Numbered from the stretch's first letter, positions 44,752-54,597 are shown. The stretch is 64,000 bases of DNA from Thermogemmatispora carboxidivorans (GCF_000702505.1 NZ_JNIM01000001.1:4092001-4156000), one strand, 5' to 3'. Notes: generated by a model not told the origin, from the letters alone. A program made the numbers and translations.

Positions 44752-45918
44752 ATGTTACCTCAGCACACCTTCGGCCATCTTATCCGCACCTACCGCCGCC
44801 TTCGTGGCTGGAGCCAGGCCGACCTGGCCCAACGCTGGGGCTACAGCCGTGAATACGTCTCCCAGATCGAACGCGGCCAACGCAAGCTCGACAGCCTCCA
44901 GCAGGTCCTGCGCCTCGCCGACCTCCTCGACATCCCTCAAGACCAGCTCGACGCCATCGGGCGCGGCATCCCTCGCCGCTCCCTCCCGATCCAGCGCCCC
45001 GAACAAGCCGATAGCGCCATCCTTCAGATGCTCCTCGCCCCCAGCCGCGACATGGTCCAGCTCTCTTACCTGCTCTGGATCGCCGATCAAGCCCCCTCCC
45101 TCGAAGATAAGCTCCATGACCTCGTCTCCCAACTCGACCAGGCCCTCATCTCTTATCACGGTGACCTCCTCCAACCCGCTCAGCAGCTCCTCGCCTACGC
45201 CCACCAGATGCTCGGACGCATGGCCGTCGACCGCCTCGACCTGGCCGCCGCTGCCGGCCACTTCTCCGAAGCCATCGCCCTCGGCGAGGAACTTCGTGAC
45301 CCCGACCTGCTCACCATCGGCATGGTCTACCAGGGCAGCCTCTTACGCAAGCGGGGCCGCTTCGAAACGGCCATCCGCTGCTTCGAGGCCGCTCGCCAGC
45401 ATCTGATTGGCGCCAGCCCGGCCACCCAGGGCATGTACTACGTCCATCTCTCCACGGTCTACGCGGACAGCGGCCAGGAAACCCCTTTCCTGCGTTGCAT
45501 CGAGCAGGCCCTCGATCTGGTTTCCAGTCAGCAGGACAGCCTCGCCGGACTGGCCAACGATTTCAGCCTCGATGATGTTCTCTGGGCTAAGGCCGGCGGC
45601 TTCTCAGAGTTGTGGAAACCTGCCGAGGCTCTCAAGGTCTACGAGCAGACAGACAAATTGCGCCCTTTCAGGCCGCTGCGAGAGCAGGGAGCGTACTTGA
45701 TTGATAAGGGAGAGGCTTACCTACGCCTGGGAGAGCTAGATGAGGGAATCTCTCTGTCCTTGAAAGGGATAGAACTAGCCACCTCCTATCAATCAAGACG
45801 TCAGCTAGGCTGGGTCGAAAAAACCTATCAGCGTTTGCGCGTTCTCCCCATCGGGAAGGATAAACGTCTTGAGACTTTGAAAGACGCCTTGTCTGAGGCA
45901 AGAAGGAAGCTAGAATAA
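44752..45918 (+). CDS. XRE-family regulator with TPR-like repeats, copy 2
   Basis: A 388-residue twin of the gene at 43049. HTH and first 280 residues are identical by eye save the first few residues (MLPQHTFG against MLPKNTFG). Between residues about 285 and 365 the two differ at roughly a third of positions (for example LKVYEQTDKLRPFRPLREQGAYLIDKGEAYLRLGELDEG against VKVFEETDRL...), then are identical again from PIGKDKRLETLK to the end. The start has GAGAGGAGG nine bases upstream. Its recognition helix being identical, it should bind the same DNA as copy 1 while possibly sensing a different signal. Confidence 0.88.
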   Translation: MLPQHTFGHLIRTYRRLRGWSQADLAQRWGYSREYVSQIERGQRKLDSLQQVLRLADLLDIPQDQLDAIGRGIPRRSLPIQRPEQADSAILQMLLAPSRDMVQLSYLLWIADQAPSLEDKLHDLVSQLDQALISYHGDLLQPAQQLLAYAHQMLGRMAVDRLDLAAAAGHFSEAIALGEELRDPDLLTIGMVYQGSLLRKRGRFETAIRCFEAARQHLIGASPATQGMYYVHLSTVYADSGQETPFLRCIEQALDLVSSQQDSLAGLANDFSLDDVLWAKAGGFSELWKPAEALKVYEQTDKLRPFRPLREQGAYLIDKGEAYLRLGELDEGISLSLKGIELATSYQSRRQLGWVEKTYQRLRVLPIGKDKRLETLKDALSEARRKLE

Positions 45919-46058
45919 TCAGGCGGAGTGAGCCTATAGGTTGGCATGATCGTTTCAGGCCAGCCCGTTCCTGCCTGGCTCTTACCATAGCGCGCGACCC
46001 GTCGCCTGGCACCAGGCACAGCTTGCGTGCTCTCTTGTGCAGCATGGAGACGAATCAT
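45919..46058 (+). repeat. Flank repeat B of the XRE-TPR duplication
   Basis: Second copy of the 3' flank of the regulator genes. Repetition of coding sequence plus the same non-coding tail shows a segmental duplication of about 1.3 kb. The rest of the gap to 46250 has no gene. Confidence 0.75.
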
Positions 46059-46250
46059 GCAGCACGCCATCATTGTTATGCCCCAGTCTCTCAGCTACCC
46101 TCCCCCGACCACCCAGGGCTGTGCGCTTCATCTCCCCACTCCATTACCTCTGTCCTGATCACTTTTGCCTCTCGCTTGCTTATGCTATGCTCATCCATAT
46201 CGATCGTCCGCTCTTGACTCTGACTCTACCCAATAAAGGATGAGACCACA

Positions 46251-48008
46251 ATGAACCTTGCCGCACGGAAGGCCTTCGGCCCACTCAGCCAGCAGCTTCG
46301 CTCACGCGCGTCGCTCGACCTGGCCATAGCCTGGCTCCCTGCCAGCTGTTTGTTCTTACTCGCCTTGCTGCTCTATCTGCATGCACTGGGATCGCCCAGC
46401 CTCTGGTTTGACGAAGCCTTCTCTGTTGAGCTGGCGCGCCAGCCACTGCCGCGGCTCTGGCAAGCCATCTGGGGACCCGAGCCGAATATGGAGCTGTATT
46501 ATCTCCTGCTGCATTTCTGGCTGCAACTCACCGGCACTCTCGGACTGGCCCCTACCGAATTCATCGTCCGCCTCCCCTCAGCTATCTGCGCCGCCCTCAG
46601 CGTCGTTGTCGTCTACCTCTTCGGCAAACGCTACCTCAGTGTGAGCGGCGGCCTCTGCGCGGCCCTGCTCTACCTGCTCAACTACTCGACGCTTATTTAC
46701 GCCCAGCAGACCCGCGCCTACGCCCTGCAGCTGCTGCTGCTCACCCTCTCCTGGTACGCCCTGGCTGCCTGCCACACCGCCAGCCGTCGCCTGGCCGGCT
46801 GGTGGACCCTCTACGTAGTCACCACCACTCTGGCCCTCTACGCCCAGCTCTTCAGCCTGGTCATCTTCTTCATCCAGCTTGTGACCATTGCTGGCCTCTG
46901 GCTGCTACCTACAGCCTGGCGCGAGGGCGCCCGCCAGCGCTGGAAGCTTATCGCCAGCGCTCCCGTCGCTATTGGCCTGCTCGCCCTCCCGCTGATCCCC
47001 GTCGCCAGACAAACTGGTAAGACCGAGTGGCTGGCACAGCCGCACATCCACGACCTGCTCAACCTGCTGGCCGTCATGCTCGGCGGCGACCATCCGCTCG
47101 TGACCCTGCTCGTCCTGAGCTGCCTGCCAGCCTTGATACTGATCCCCCTGGCCTTCAGCCTGCAACAGCTCCAGAGGCGGCGTCAGCCCCAACCGGCAGG
47201 CGCCTCCGAGAGCACCACCGAAAGCGGTACCCTCACCGACCAGCGCTGGTACCACTCTGTCAGCCATCTCCCACTGCTCTGGCTCATCGGCTGCTGGTTC
47301 ATCCTGACCATCCTGCTCAGCTTCGGCCTCTCACTCGGACCGGCCCGCCTCTTCTCCTCCCGCTACCTGGTGGTCACCATGCCCGCCTTCGCCCTCCTCA
47401 GCGCCCTGGGCCTCTCCCTCGTGCGCCCGCGCCTCCTCCAGGGAGCGCTCGCTCTCCTCCTCGTCGCCCTCTCCTTCGTCAACGCCCTCAACTACTACCC
47501 ACACGCCCAGCTCGAAGACTGGCGCAGCGCCGCCATGTGGCTCCAGCACCACTACCAGCCCAACGACGGCCTCGTCTGCTACAACACCATCCAGGGCTGT
47601 CAGGTCTCCTTCGAATACTACTTCTACGCCTACCCCATCAGCCAGGCCCACTTCACTAACGACGCCCCCGGTAACCTGCTCTCCTGGCAGACCGACAACG
47701 GCTACGCCGCCCCTGGACGCACACCCGACGCCGCCCTCGACATCAACGCCGTCGCCGCCTACGCCCGCCAACACCCCCGTCTCTTCTACATCGTCGGGCG
47801 TGTCCCCGATAGCCAGGCCGCCCAGCAAGTCAGCGCCGTCGAAACCTGGCTGGACCACCACTACCACTTGTTGGCCTCCATGAGCAGCGCCGGCAGCATC
47901 AGCGTGCACCTCTACGCCGTCACACCAGAACCATCCTCAGAAGGCTCCCCGGCCAGTGCCAGCAGCCGGCTCGCGCTGGCCCCTACGGCTCCGCCAATGG
48001 CAACCTGA
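46251..48008 (+). CDS. GT39/PMT-like membrane glycosyltransferase
   Basis: A 585-residue polytopic protein of the GT-C type. The first extracellular loop has the metal/catalytic Asp in SLWFDEAFSVELARQPL, followed by NMELYYLLLHFWLQLTG and FIVRLPSAICAALSVVVVYLFGKRYL, then ten or more membrane segments (YFLGKRYL, LLLLTLSWYALAA and so on). The C-terminal about 180 residues are a soluble domain. Such enzymes use a polyprenyl-phosphate sugar to glycosylate proteins or envelope lipids outside the cell. Its 3' end overlaps the convergent histidine kinase gene by 26 bp. Confidence 0.8.
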   Translation: MNLAARKAFGPLSQQLRSRASLDLAIAWLPASCLFLLALLLYLHALGSPSLWFDEAFSVELARQPLPRLWQAIWGPEPNMELYYLLLHFWLQLTGTLGLAPTEFIVRLPSAICAALSVVVVYLFGKRYLSVSGGLCAALLYLLNYSTLIYAQQTRAYALQLLLLTLSWYALAACHTASRRLAGWWTLYVVTTTLALYAQLFSLVIFFIQLVTIAGLWLLPTAWREGARQRWKLIASAPVAIGLLALPLIPVARQTGKTEWLAQPHIHDLLNLLAVMLGGDHPLVTLLVLSCLPALILIPLAFSLQQLQRRRQPQPAGASESTTESGTLTDQRWYHSVSHLPLLWLIGCWFILTILLSFGLSLGPARLFSSRYLVVTMPAFALLSALGLSLVRPRLLQGALALLLVALSFVNALNYYPHAQLEDWRSAAMWLQHHYQPNDGLVCYNTIQGCQVSFEYYFYAYPISQAHFTNDAPGNLLSWQTDNGYAAPGRTPDAALDINAVAAYARQHPRLFYIVGRVPDSQAAQQVSAVETWLDHHYHLLASMSSAGSISVHLYAVTPEPSSEGSPASASSRLALAPTAPPMAT

Positions 48009-49650
48009 TCGCAAACGTGCTGCCCTGGCCCGGCGTGCTCTCAACGCAGACACTGCCCCCATGCGCCTGCACAATACTGCGCACAATGGCCAACCCCAGC
48101 CCACTCCCACCGCGGTCACGACTGCGCGCCCGATCGGCTCGATAGAAGCGCTCGAAGACATAGGGCAGGTCTTCGGGCGCAATGCCGATCCCCGTATCGC
48201 TTACCCGTAGCTGGGCCTGCCTCCCCTCGATCGAGAGCGCCAGCGAGACCGTCCCTCGCGCAGGAGTATACTTGAGCGCGTTATCCACTAGAGCGATTAG
48301 GGCCTGCTTGAGAGCGTCAGCCTCGCCATAGACCTGCACCGGCTCCGTCTGCAGCAGCACCAGCCGTGGCCCGCAATCGTCTTCGTCGAAAGCTCCCTGG
48401 CCCTCGGGTCGCTCGGGCCGGCTCAGCCGCCGGTATTGGTGGAAGACCTCCAGCAGCAGATCGTCAAGCGGCACGCGCGACAAGGAACGTTGCGCTGACT
48501 GCCTCTCTGTTCGCCCGCCACCGGCACGCAGCCGCTGCAGCTCATCGCTGCGCGCCAGTAACAGCAGGTCCTGAATCAGGCGCCCCATGCGCTGGGCCTC
48601 CGCGCGGGCATCTTCCAGCGCCGCCTGTACCTCGCTCGCCGGCAGATCAGGCGCGCGCGCCAGCAGATCAAGATTGCAACGAATGGAGGTCACAGGGGCC
48701 CGCAGCTCATGCGAAGCATCGGCGATAAAGCGCTGCTGAGCACGATACGCCTCTTCCAAGGCGGCCAACATACTATTCAGCGTACGGGCTAACTCCCCTA
48801 GCTCCTTACTTCCTCCCAACTCACCACTATCCAGAGTCAGCCGCCGGCTAAAATCACGCGCATCCTTAATCTGCCGGGCCGTGCGCGTGATGCGCTGCAC
48901 GGCCTGCAGCGGTCCCCGCGTCAGAAACCAGCCTCCCAACATAGCCAGCAGCAGCGTCAGCGCAGCCCCCCCAAGCAGCGCCGCCCGCAACCAGGCCAGC
49001 CACAGCTCGATATCCTGCTCCGAGCGCGCTACCTGGATCACATGATAGACCCCCTGGCAACCAGGACCGCTGAGCAGGGTATAGACGCGCACATGACGGC
49101 CAGCATAGGAAAGGGTGGTGAAGAAGCCCACCTCCGCCGCAGCCACGGACTCGGTGCGGCTGCTCTGGAGAGCCTGCCGAAAGGCGGCAGCATCCCAGGG
49201 CACCGGCTGGGGAAGAGGTGTCATGCTGCCCGGATCGAGATAGACTAGCGACTGCTGCGGGTTGGCATTCGCGGTAGCCGCCTCGCCAGACCCCGAGGTC
49301 GTGGCCAGCAGCCTTCCTGTCGCGCTCAGCACCTCGATCGAGACCCCCGACCCCAGCGTGTCAACGCCATTGAGGAGCACAGGCAGCCCCCGCGGCAAGG
49401 ACTCTTGCGCGGCAGCGCTACACTCACTAACCCAGAGGATCTTTCCAAAGCGCACGCTCGCAGCACGGCTGCGTAGCAGATCATCCAGCCCCTGATAGGC
49501 CGTGCCCTCAGCCTGTCGGTAGACAGGCCACCCGAAAGCCCCCAGCGCCAGCGCCAGCAGCAGCGTATAGACCAGCGTCAGGCGCACTTGCAGCGGGAGC
49601 GCCCTCATAGCCCTCGGCGCCATCGCGACCATTGCAACCATTGCAACCAT
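47983..49650 (-). CDS. Sensor histidine kinase
   Basis: A 555-residue membrane kinase. One helix at about 25-45, an extracytoplasmic sensor of about 190 residues with no recognised fold, a second helix (LLGGAALTLLLAMLGGWFL) and a HAMP region follow. The phospho-acceptor His lies in FIADASHELRAPVTSIRCNLDLL; N-box VDNALKYTPARG and G-boxes DTGIGIAPEDLPYVFERFYR and GGSGLGLAIVRSIV complete the ATPase. I start it at 49650, where AAGGAGA precedes an odd MVAMVAMVAMA run made by a 9-bp DNA repeat; the frame goes on to 49704. It follows the response regulator by 19 bp. Confidence 0.88.
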   Translation of the reverse strand: MVAMVAMVAMAPRAMRALPLQVRLTLVYTLLLALALGAFGWPVYRQAEGTAYQGLDDLLRSRAASVRFGKILWVSECSAAAQESLPRGLPVLLNGVDTLGSGVSIEVLSATGRLLATTSGSGEAATANANPQQSLVYLDPGSMTPLPQPVPWDAAAFRQALQSSRTESVAAAEVGFFTTLSYAGRHVRVYTLLSGPGCQGVYHVIQVARSEQDIELWLAWLRAALLGGAALTLLLAMLGGWFLTRGPLQAVQRITRTARQIKDARDFSRRLTLDSGELGGSKELGELARTLNSMLAALEEAYRAQQRFIADASHELRAPVTSIRCNLDLLARAPDLPASEVQAALEDARAEAQRMGRLIQDLLLLARSDELQRLRAGGGRTERQSAQRSLSRVPLDDLLLEVFHQYRRLSRPERPEGQGAFDEDDCGPRLVLLQTEPVQVYGEADALKQALIALVDNALKYTPARGTVSLALSIEGRQAQLRVSDTGIGIAPEDLPYVFERFYRADRARSRDRGGSGLGLAIVRSIVQAHGGSVCVESTPGQGSTFAIRLPLAEP

Positions 49651-49669
49651 CGCTCTCCTTCGGCTCCCC

Positions 49670-50356
49670 TTACTCGGAAAGTCGCAAGACATAGCCAGCG
49701 CCACGCACCGTCTGAATCAGCCGCTTCTCTCCCTGCTGCTCCAGCTTATTGCGCAGGCGCCCAACATAGACTTCGAGAATATTCGGACTCCCCTCGAAAT
49801 CATATCCCCAGATCTGTTCCATCAAGAAAGCACGGGTCAATACCACCCGCGGATTGCGCAGGAAGAGCAGCAGCAGCTCATACTCCGTCGTGCTCAGCTC
49901 AATCAGGCGCTCGCCGCGCCGGGCCTGGCGCGTGGCCGTGTCCAGCTCCAGATCGGCAAAACATAGCATCTCACGGCCAAGGGTGGACGGAGCTGCACGT
50001 CTCAGCAGCGCTTTGACGCGCGCTAACAGCTCTTCAAGCGCAAAGGGTTTGACAAGATAGTCATCCGCGCCCAACTCTAGCCCCTGGACACGATCCTTGA
50101 CCGCATCGCGCGCCGTGAGCATTAAAATGGCAACACGCTCCCTGGCCTCGCGCAGGGAGCGACAGACCTGCAAACCATCGAGACCGGGAAGCATGAGATC
50201 AAGAATGACCAGATCGGGCGCAGTCGCCCGCACCGCCGCCAGCGCACTCTGTCCATCAAAGGCCGTCGAGACCTGAAAGCCCTCATAGATCAGAGTACGG
50301 CGCAGAGTATTGACCAGGCGGCTATCGTCATCAACAATCAGAATGTGCGCCTTCAT
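49670..50356 (-). CDS. OmpR/PhoB-family response regulator
   Basis: A 228-residue partner of the following kinase. Receiver domain: acidic pair in ILIVDDD, phospho-acceptor Asp53 in LVILDLMLPGLDG, LTARDAVKD and the Lys of YLVKPFALEELLARV. The winged-helix domain from about 130 ends NKLEQQGEKRLIQTVRGAGYVLRLSE. With the kinase it forms a two-component system; targets are unknown. Confidence 0.92.
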   Translation of the reverse strand: MKAHILIVDDDSRLVNTLRRTLIYEGFQVSTAFDGQSALAAVRATAPDLVILDLMLPGLDGLQVCRSLREARERVAILMLTARDAVKDRVQGLELGADDYLVKPFALEELLARVKALLRRAAPSTLGREMLCFADLELDTATRQARRGERLIELSTTEYELLLLFLRNPRVVLTRAFLMEQIWGYDFEGSPNILEVYVGRLRNKLEQQGEKRLIQTVRGAGYVLRLSE

Positions 50357-50499
50357 CCTACCTATCGGGACCGGATGCCCCCAGCTTCAATCATGGGCAG
50401 CAGCGGGGCAGGACAGCGCAGACCCTCAGCTCAGCCGAAGATCGCACGCCGTCCCCCCGCCACAGCCAGCCTGGCTCAGATCACTCGTCAATCCACTCA

Positions 50500-51852
50500 T
50501 CAATCAAGACGACCAATCGCCCAGGGAGTCCTGGCCGGTACGCTCAGCGGAGCCTGCGCCTCGCCGCTGCTGAGGTCGATAGGGATAATCCCCTCAGCAG
50601 GACTGACAGCATAGAGCAGTCTGCCCGTCCCATCAATGGTCAGTCCGGTGAAACTTTCCTGGGGCACATACTCGCTTTGCAGGCCCGGCAGCTGAGGATC
50701 AAACACCCAGATGCCTTTCAGACCAACCACGTAGAGCCAGCGCTGATCAGGCGAGAGCACCGCCCCACTGGCCAGCTGGCGCCCCATGACTTCAGGGTCC
50801 GCCTGCTGCGTGCGCCCAGGGCTGAACCGATCGCTCGTCGGCCCAGGCACCCCGGTCACGCTCTTCGGATCATAAGCGAGCCTGACATCAACGACAGCCA
50901 TCACCCCCAGGGCCGCATTGACTGCGTACAGGGTCTGCTCATCCTGCGAAAGGGCCAGCGTATAGAAGTGGAGCAAGGCCCTGGCCTGGGCACCTGTCCC
51001 GGTCGGCAGATCGACACAGCGCGCCAACAGCGGGTCGTCAAGCCGATCAGTCAAGGGCAGAATGTGAATGAAGGCTTTATTCTGCTCGGGATTGATATAG
51101 ATGGTAAAGGCAGCCTTTCCGTTGGGCGCCAGTTGGCGGGTGAGAGCAACCCCCTGCATCTTCTCATCAGGCTCGTTCTTGTCGACGATCACCTGGGGCA
51201 GCAAGCGCTCACCCACCACATCGTATGCTCGCACATTATAGTGATAGGCGGCGCGATCAAGATATTCGAGCAGGTAAAGGATGCGCCCCTGGGGCGAGAT
51301 GCCATCAAGATCGAAATCACCACTCAGGCTAATGGTGGTTGCCAACTTGCCCGCCGCCATATCGATCAGCGCGAGGCGGCTGATCTGAGCTGGCGTACTG
51401 AGGTCACGCAACACAAGCCAGCGGCCATCACCAGAGAGCAAGGATTTGCCGGCGCCGAGGTCCGCCGTGGAGTAGCTGCCGGCAATAGTCAGCGAGCGCA
51501 GCGTCTCCCCCGAGCGCATATCAACCACCGTGATCCTCGTCTGTCCTCCTCCTGCCAGCGCCCGATAGAGGCGGCGATGATCTTGCGACATCAACCCAAT
51601 GGGCAAGGTCAAAACCTTCCCAGAAGACTTACCCGCCGCCTCAAACACAAGCAGACGCTGACTGCTTTGACTGGAAGGTGAACCATCCACAACATACAGC
51701 ACATTGTTGCCAAGGATACTCTGCTTCTCTCCGCCTCCGCGCGACGGTGCTGGCTGGCCGCCACAGGCCCCCAACGCCAGGAGCAGAGCAACCATCACCA
51801 GTAAAGATCGCTGCAAAGGCCGCGCTCTGTCCCTCATCTTTATGCTGTTCAT
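50500..51852 (-). CDS. Beta-propeller lipoprotein of unknown function
   Basis: A 450-residue exported lipoprotein: signal segment LLVMVALLLALGACGG with the lipidated Cys near residue 30. The mature part reads as a seven-bladed propeller of YncE/YVTN style (VVDMRSGETLRSLTIAG, LALIDMAAGKLATTISL, LYAVNAALGVMAVVDVRL, QRWLYVVGLKGIWVFDPQ). It lies 143 bp downstream of the two-component genes in order of coordinate but is transcribed ahead of them on the same strand, so it may share their transcript and act in the same envelope response. Confidence 0.7.
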   Translation of the reverse strand: MNSIKMRDRARPLQRSLLVMVALLLALGACGGQPAPSRGGGEKQSILGNNVLYVVDGSPSSQSSQRLLVFEAAGKSSGKVLTLPIGLMSQDHRRLYRALAGGGQTRITVVDMRSGETLRSLTIAGSYSTADLGAGKSLLSGDGRWLVLRDLSTPAQISRLALIDMAAGKLATTISLSGDFDLDGISPQGRILYLLEYLDRAAYHYNVRAYDVVGERLLPQVIVDKNEPDEKMQGVALTRQLAPNGKAAFTIYINPEQNKAFIHILPLTDRLDDPLLARCVDLPTGTGAQARALLHFYTLALSQDEQTLYAVNAALGVMAVVDVRLAYDPKSVTGVPGPTSDRFSPGRTQQADPEVMGRQLASGAVLSPDQRWLYVVGLKGIWVFDPQLPGLQSEYVPQESFTGLTIDGTGRLLYAVSPAEGIIPIDLSSGEAQAPLSVPARTPWAIGRLD

Positions 51853-52054
51853 CGGCTCCCCCTCTCTGCTCTTTCGCAGGTGTCAGGGCATGAGTGAACA
51901 CTACGGAGACTCCGCTCAAGCCTCATTGACTGTTCGCTATAGAAGGTATACTTGAAAGACCTGAATTGGAGCTAAATAGAAAGAGGCATCCCGAGGACCT
52001 GCACAGGCCATCGTTCTGCAACGGCAGCAGAGCCAGGTATGCCATCCAAGAAGC

Positions 52055-52105
52055 AACCAAAAAGAGGGTGCCCCACCACCTGCCGCTGAAGGTGGTAGGG
52101 CACCC
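52055..52105 (-). terminator. Rho-independent terminator after the DUF347 gene
   Basis: Arms 52090-52105 and 52066-52081 pair over 16 positions with one G-U; on the minus strand CTCTTTTTGG follows at once. A textbook intrinsic terminator 70 bp after the stop. Confidence 0.9.
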
Positions 52106-52176
52106 AGCATGATCTTGCCCGCTCCGGCGCAGACCAGGCCCTGCCGCTCGCCGTCAACGAGTCATGAGTCAGGCGA

Positions 52177-53019
52177 TTAGCGCGTTCCGGCAGGACGGTC
52201 CTGCACATCGCGGCGCGTGACGCTCAAGTAAGCCACAAACAGAACCAACAAGATTAGCAAGGCCAGCGAGACCTTGTCATCGCCTAAACCCAGGCCGCCC
52301 AGATACGGCTTGCCCAGCCAGTCCGCAATCGAGGCCCCCAGGGGCCTGGTCACAATATAGGCCCACCAGAAGGCCGCGATCGCATTGAAGCGGAGTAACC
52401 AGTACCCCAGCGCCGGCAGCGCAAAGAGGACCGCGAAGAGCAGAATCGAGGGGAAGTAGCCGAGATTCAGAGTAGCCGCCGTCAGATCGCCTGCCGCCGT
52501 TCCCAGGGCAAAGGTGGCAATCACCGCCGCCCAGTAGAACAGCTCACGGCGCCCACGATAGACACTATGAATCGAGAGCGTGTGCTCACACCAATACCAG
52601 ACCACAAAGACCACCGCCAGGGCCGTCGAGAAAAAAACCGTCGAGACTACATACGAGACACCCAGCACCACATGCAAGACATCGGCGGCCATCGTTCCAA
52701 AGACCGCCACCATCAAGGCCGCCAACCAGTAGACCCAGGCGATATAGCGCCGCAGGCAGAGCTGCAAGATCAAGGCCGCCACCAGCCCAAAGCAGCCTAA
52801 GCCCACCGCCACATAGGGATTGATCTGGTAGACCAGAAAATCCGAGGTCGATTCACCCAAGGCCGTCGTCAGGAGCTTGATCACCCAGAAATAGACCGTG
52901 ATCTCCGGTACCTTGACGAACAGCGGCTGCCATTGCTGAGGCGAGAGCGCAGGAGGAGAAGAAGACGGCTCCTGCCTGGCAGGATGGACCCCCAACGGCG
53001 AAGAACGCATGTCAGACAT
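52177..53019 (-). CDS. DUF347-repeat membrane protein (COG4705-like)
   Basis: A 280-residue inner-membrane protein of about eight helices in four similar units, for example KVPEITVYFWVIKLLTTALGESTSDFLV near residue 38 and VVIATFALGTAAGDLTAATLNLGY later. The family has no firm function; members have been linked to manganese or other ion homeostasis only by context. ATG at 53019 with AAGGAGG is preferred to the longer frame (53121). Monocistronic with a strong terminator. Confidence 0.75.
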   Translation of the reverse strand: MSDMRSSPLGVHPARQEPSSSPPALSPQQWQPLFVKVPEITVYFWVIKLLTTALGESTSDFLVYQINPYVAVGLGCFGLVAALILQLCLRRYIAWVYWLAALMVAVFGTMAADVLHVVLGVSYVVSTVFFSTALAVVFVVWYWCEHTLSIHSVYRGRRELFYWAAVIATFALGTAAGDLTAATLNLGYFPSILLFAVLFALPALGYWLLRFNAIAAFWWAYIVTRPLGASIADWLGKPYLGGLGLGDDKVSLALLILLVLFVAYLSVTRRDVQDRPAGTR

Positions 53020-53706
53020 GGTAGCCTCCTTTCGGCTCGCACCTCGACAGCGCCCGTCGCCCCCGATCCCCGGACTGGCAACAAGCACCAACGTTCCTGA
53101 CAAAAGCCCGAACAGCCTCACTCAGCCCCCCTCTCCTTACTGGATGAGCGGGAGTCACAGGAAGAGGAGTATGCATAGCGTTAATCTGTCCCTCCGTGCA
53201 GTATGCCATCAATATCGCGCAAGAGTAGCAGCAGGCAGAGCGGCCCATCGAGCAATCGGCACCTCTCTGCTCTGCCAGCAGCCACGGGAAGCACGGCAGC
53301 GGCTCCAGCCTTCTCGTGCTCCATCGCTGCTCTACCAGAACGATGGAAATCCTTAACCGGCCACGGAGAGAGAAAGGAAGCCCGTGCCCCCAGTCCGCCC
53401 CCTCAATCTCGTCCCACCAACCCAGACGCGACGGCGCAGAGTCATGCACCCAGGCAGCAGGCCCCCCCGGCTGCCCTTGCTCACCAGAGCAACTCGGACC
53501 CCCACCCCCAACCTGCGCCATGCGCAGTAGCACCACTCCAGGGGAAAAAGAGAGCTTCACACAAACGAGTCAACCAATAAAAGCAGTAGGAACAGCACGA
53601 AGAGAAGTGAAGAACGCCAGTCCAGAAAGGCACAGAGCAAGCCAGACCCGCCGCCAGAGGAGCAGACCCGGACGCCTCACCCACCAACAGGAGAGGGGAC
53701 CGCTGA
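53020..53706. other. Non-coding gap, nothing recognised
   Basis: 687 bp between the DUF347 gene and the GntR gene. Open frames here have no ribosome sites and low-complexity translations; no terminator or repeat was found. Confidence 0.5.
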
Positions 53707-54393
53707 CTAGACTCGCTTCTGCGCCAGCCGGGCCATCATCAGGCGAATCGCCATCGCCTCCCGGAAATGCAGGCGCGCCAGACGCTCAGCCTCGTCCTCA
53801 TCCTGGCGCACAATAGCCTCAAAGAGGGCCTCATGCTCGGGCAGAGCCGCCCGCTGGCGCTCCGGCCTATCGAGCGTTGTCTTCTGCAAGCGCTCGATCA
53901 AATCGCGCAGATTCGTCAGCTCACGGAACAGATAGCGATTGCGCGCCGCCTGCCAGATCGCCTCATGAAAGGCATGGTTGAGCACCACCAGCCGCTCAAC
54001 GTCGCGCTGCTGTGTTGCCTCACGATACTCCTCCAGAATGCGCCGCAAACTGGCTACCTCCAGCTCTGAACGCAAACGCGCCGCCAGCCGCGAAGCCATC
54101 CCCTCCAGGGTCTCGCGCACAGCACACAGCTCCTCCAATTCCTCCGGCGAGGTCGTCCCGACGACAATCCCCTGACCAGTATCCCTCACCAGATTGTCCG
54201 CCTCCAACTTACGCAGCGCCTCCCGCACCGGCGTGCGACTGACTGAGGCCAGAGCAGCAATGCTCTCCTCTACAAGCCGCTCATTCGGCTCTAAGGTTCC
54301 ATCAAGAATAGCATTGCGCAGAAATTCATACAGTTCCTGGGCACGGGAACGCTCACCCGGGAGCTGGATTCGAGAGAGAGGCATATACTTCAC
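53707..54393 (-). CDS. GntR-family regulator with FCD domain
   Basis: A 228-residue regulator. The N-terminal winged helix (FLRNAILDGTLEPNERLVEESIAALASVSRTPVREALRKLEADNLV, about 24-69) is followed by an FCD helical domain with the metal-binding histidines in LVVLNHAFHEAIW, LPEHEALFEAI and LHFREAM. FCD regulators usually sense organic acids. It is divergent from the second Liv transporter and the ThDP-enzyme operon, whose shared 770-bp upstream region holds TGTATAC-type palindromes; it probably represses both directions. Confidence 0.9.
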   Translation of the reverse strand: MKYMPLSRIQLPGERSRAQELYEFLRNAILDGTLEPNERLVEESIAALASVSRTPVREALRKLEADNLVRDTGQGIVVGTTSPEELEELCAVRETLEGMASRLAARLRSELEVASLRRILEEYREATQQRDVERLVVLNHAFHEAIWQAARNRYLFRELTNLRDLIERLQKTTLDRPERQRAALPEHEALFEAIVRQDEDEAERLARLHFREAMAIRLMMARLAQKRV

Positions 54394-54444
54394 CCACTTT
54401 CCTGAGAGAGAAGTGTCATGGAGAGCCTTCCTTGCTCTCCTTAA

Positions 54445-54475
54445 TTGTATACATCCGTATGCAAGATGCTGTCAA
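54445..54475 (-). promoter_or_regulatory. GntR promoter with overlapping palindrome
   Basis: Minus-strand TTGACA (54475-54470), 18-bp spacer, TATACA (54451-54446). TTGTATA/TATGCAA arms at 54445-54464 overlap the -10, suggesting autorepression. Confidence 0.6.
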
Positions 54476-54565
54476 GCGAGCCGGAATTTCTTGACAGGGA
54501 GCAGATGCCGGTTCTACCCCTCTCATCACAATGCCAGAGCGCGCCATTCAGCAAGGCTCACCCCC

Positions 54566-54594
54566 TTGACAAGCTTCCTTCCCCAGTGTATATA
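54566..54594 (+). promoter_or_regulatory. Promoter of the second Liv/catabolic operon
   Basis: TTGACA (54566-54571), 17-bp spacer, TATATA (54589-54594): close to consensus. The leader to the livK-like start is about 560 bp and has no gene. Confidence 0.8.
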
Positions 54595-54597
54595 ACT

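Noticed and set aside
53012..53560. 182-residue minus-strand frame upstream of the DUF347 gene
   Set aside because: No ribosome site and no recognisable fold; its composition is low-complexity and it runs through the DUF347 leader.
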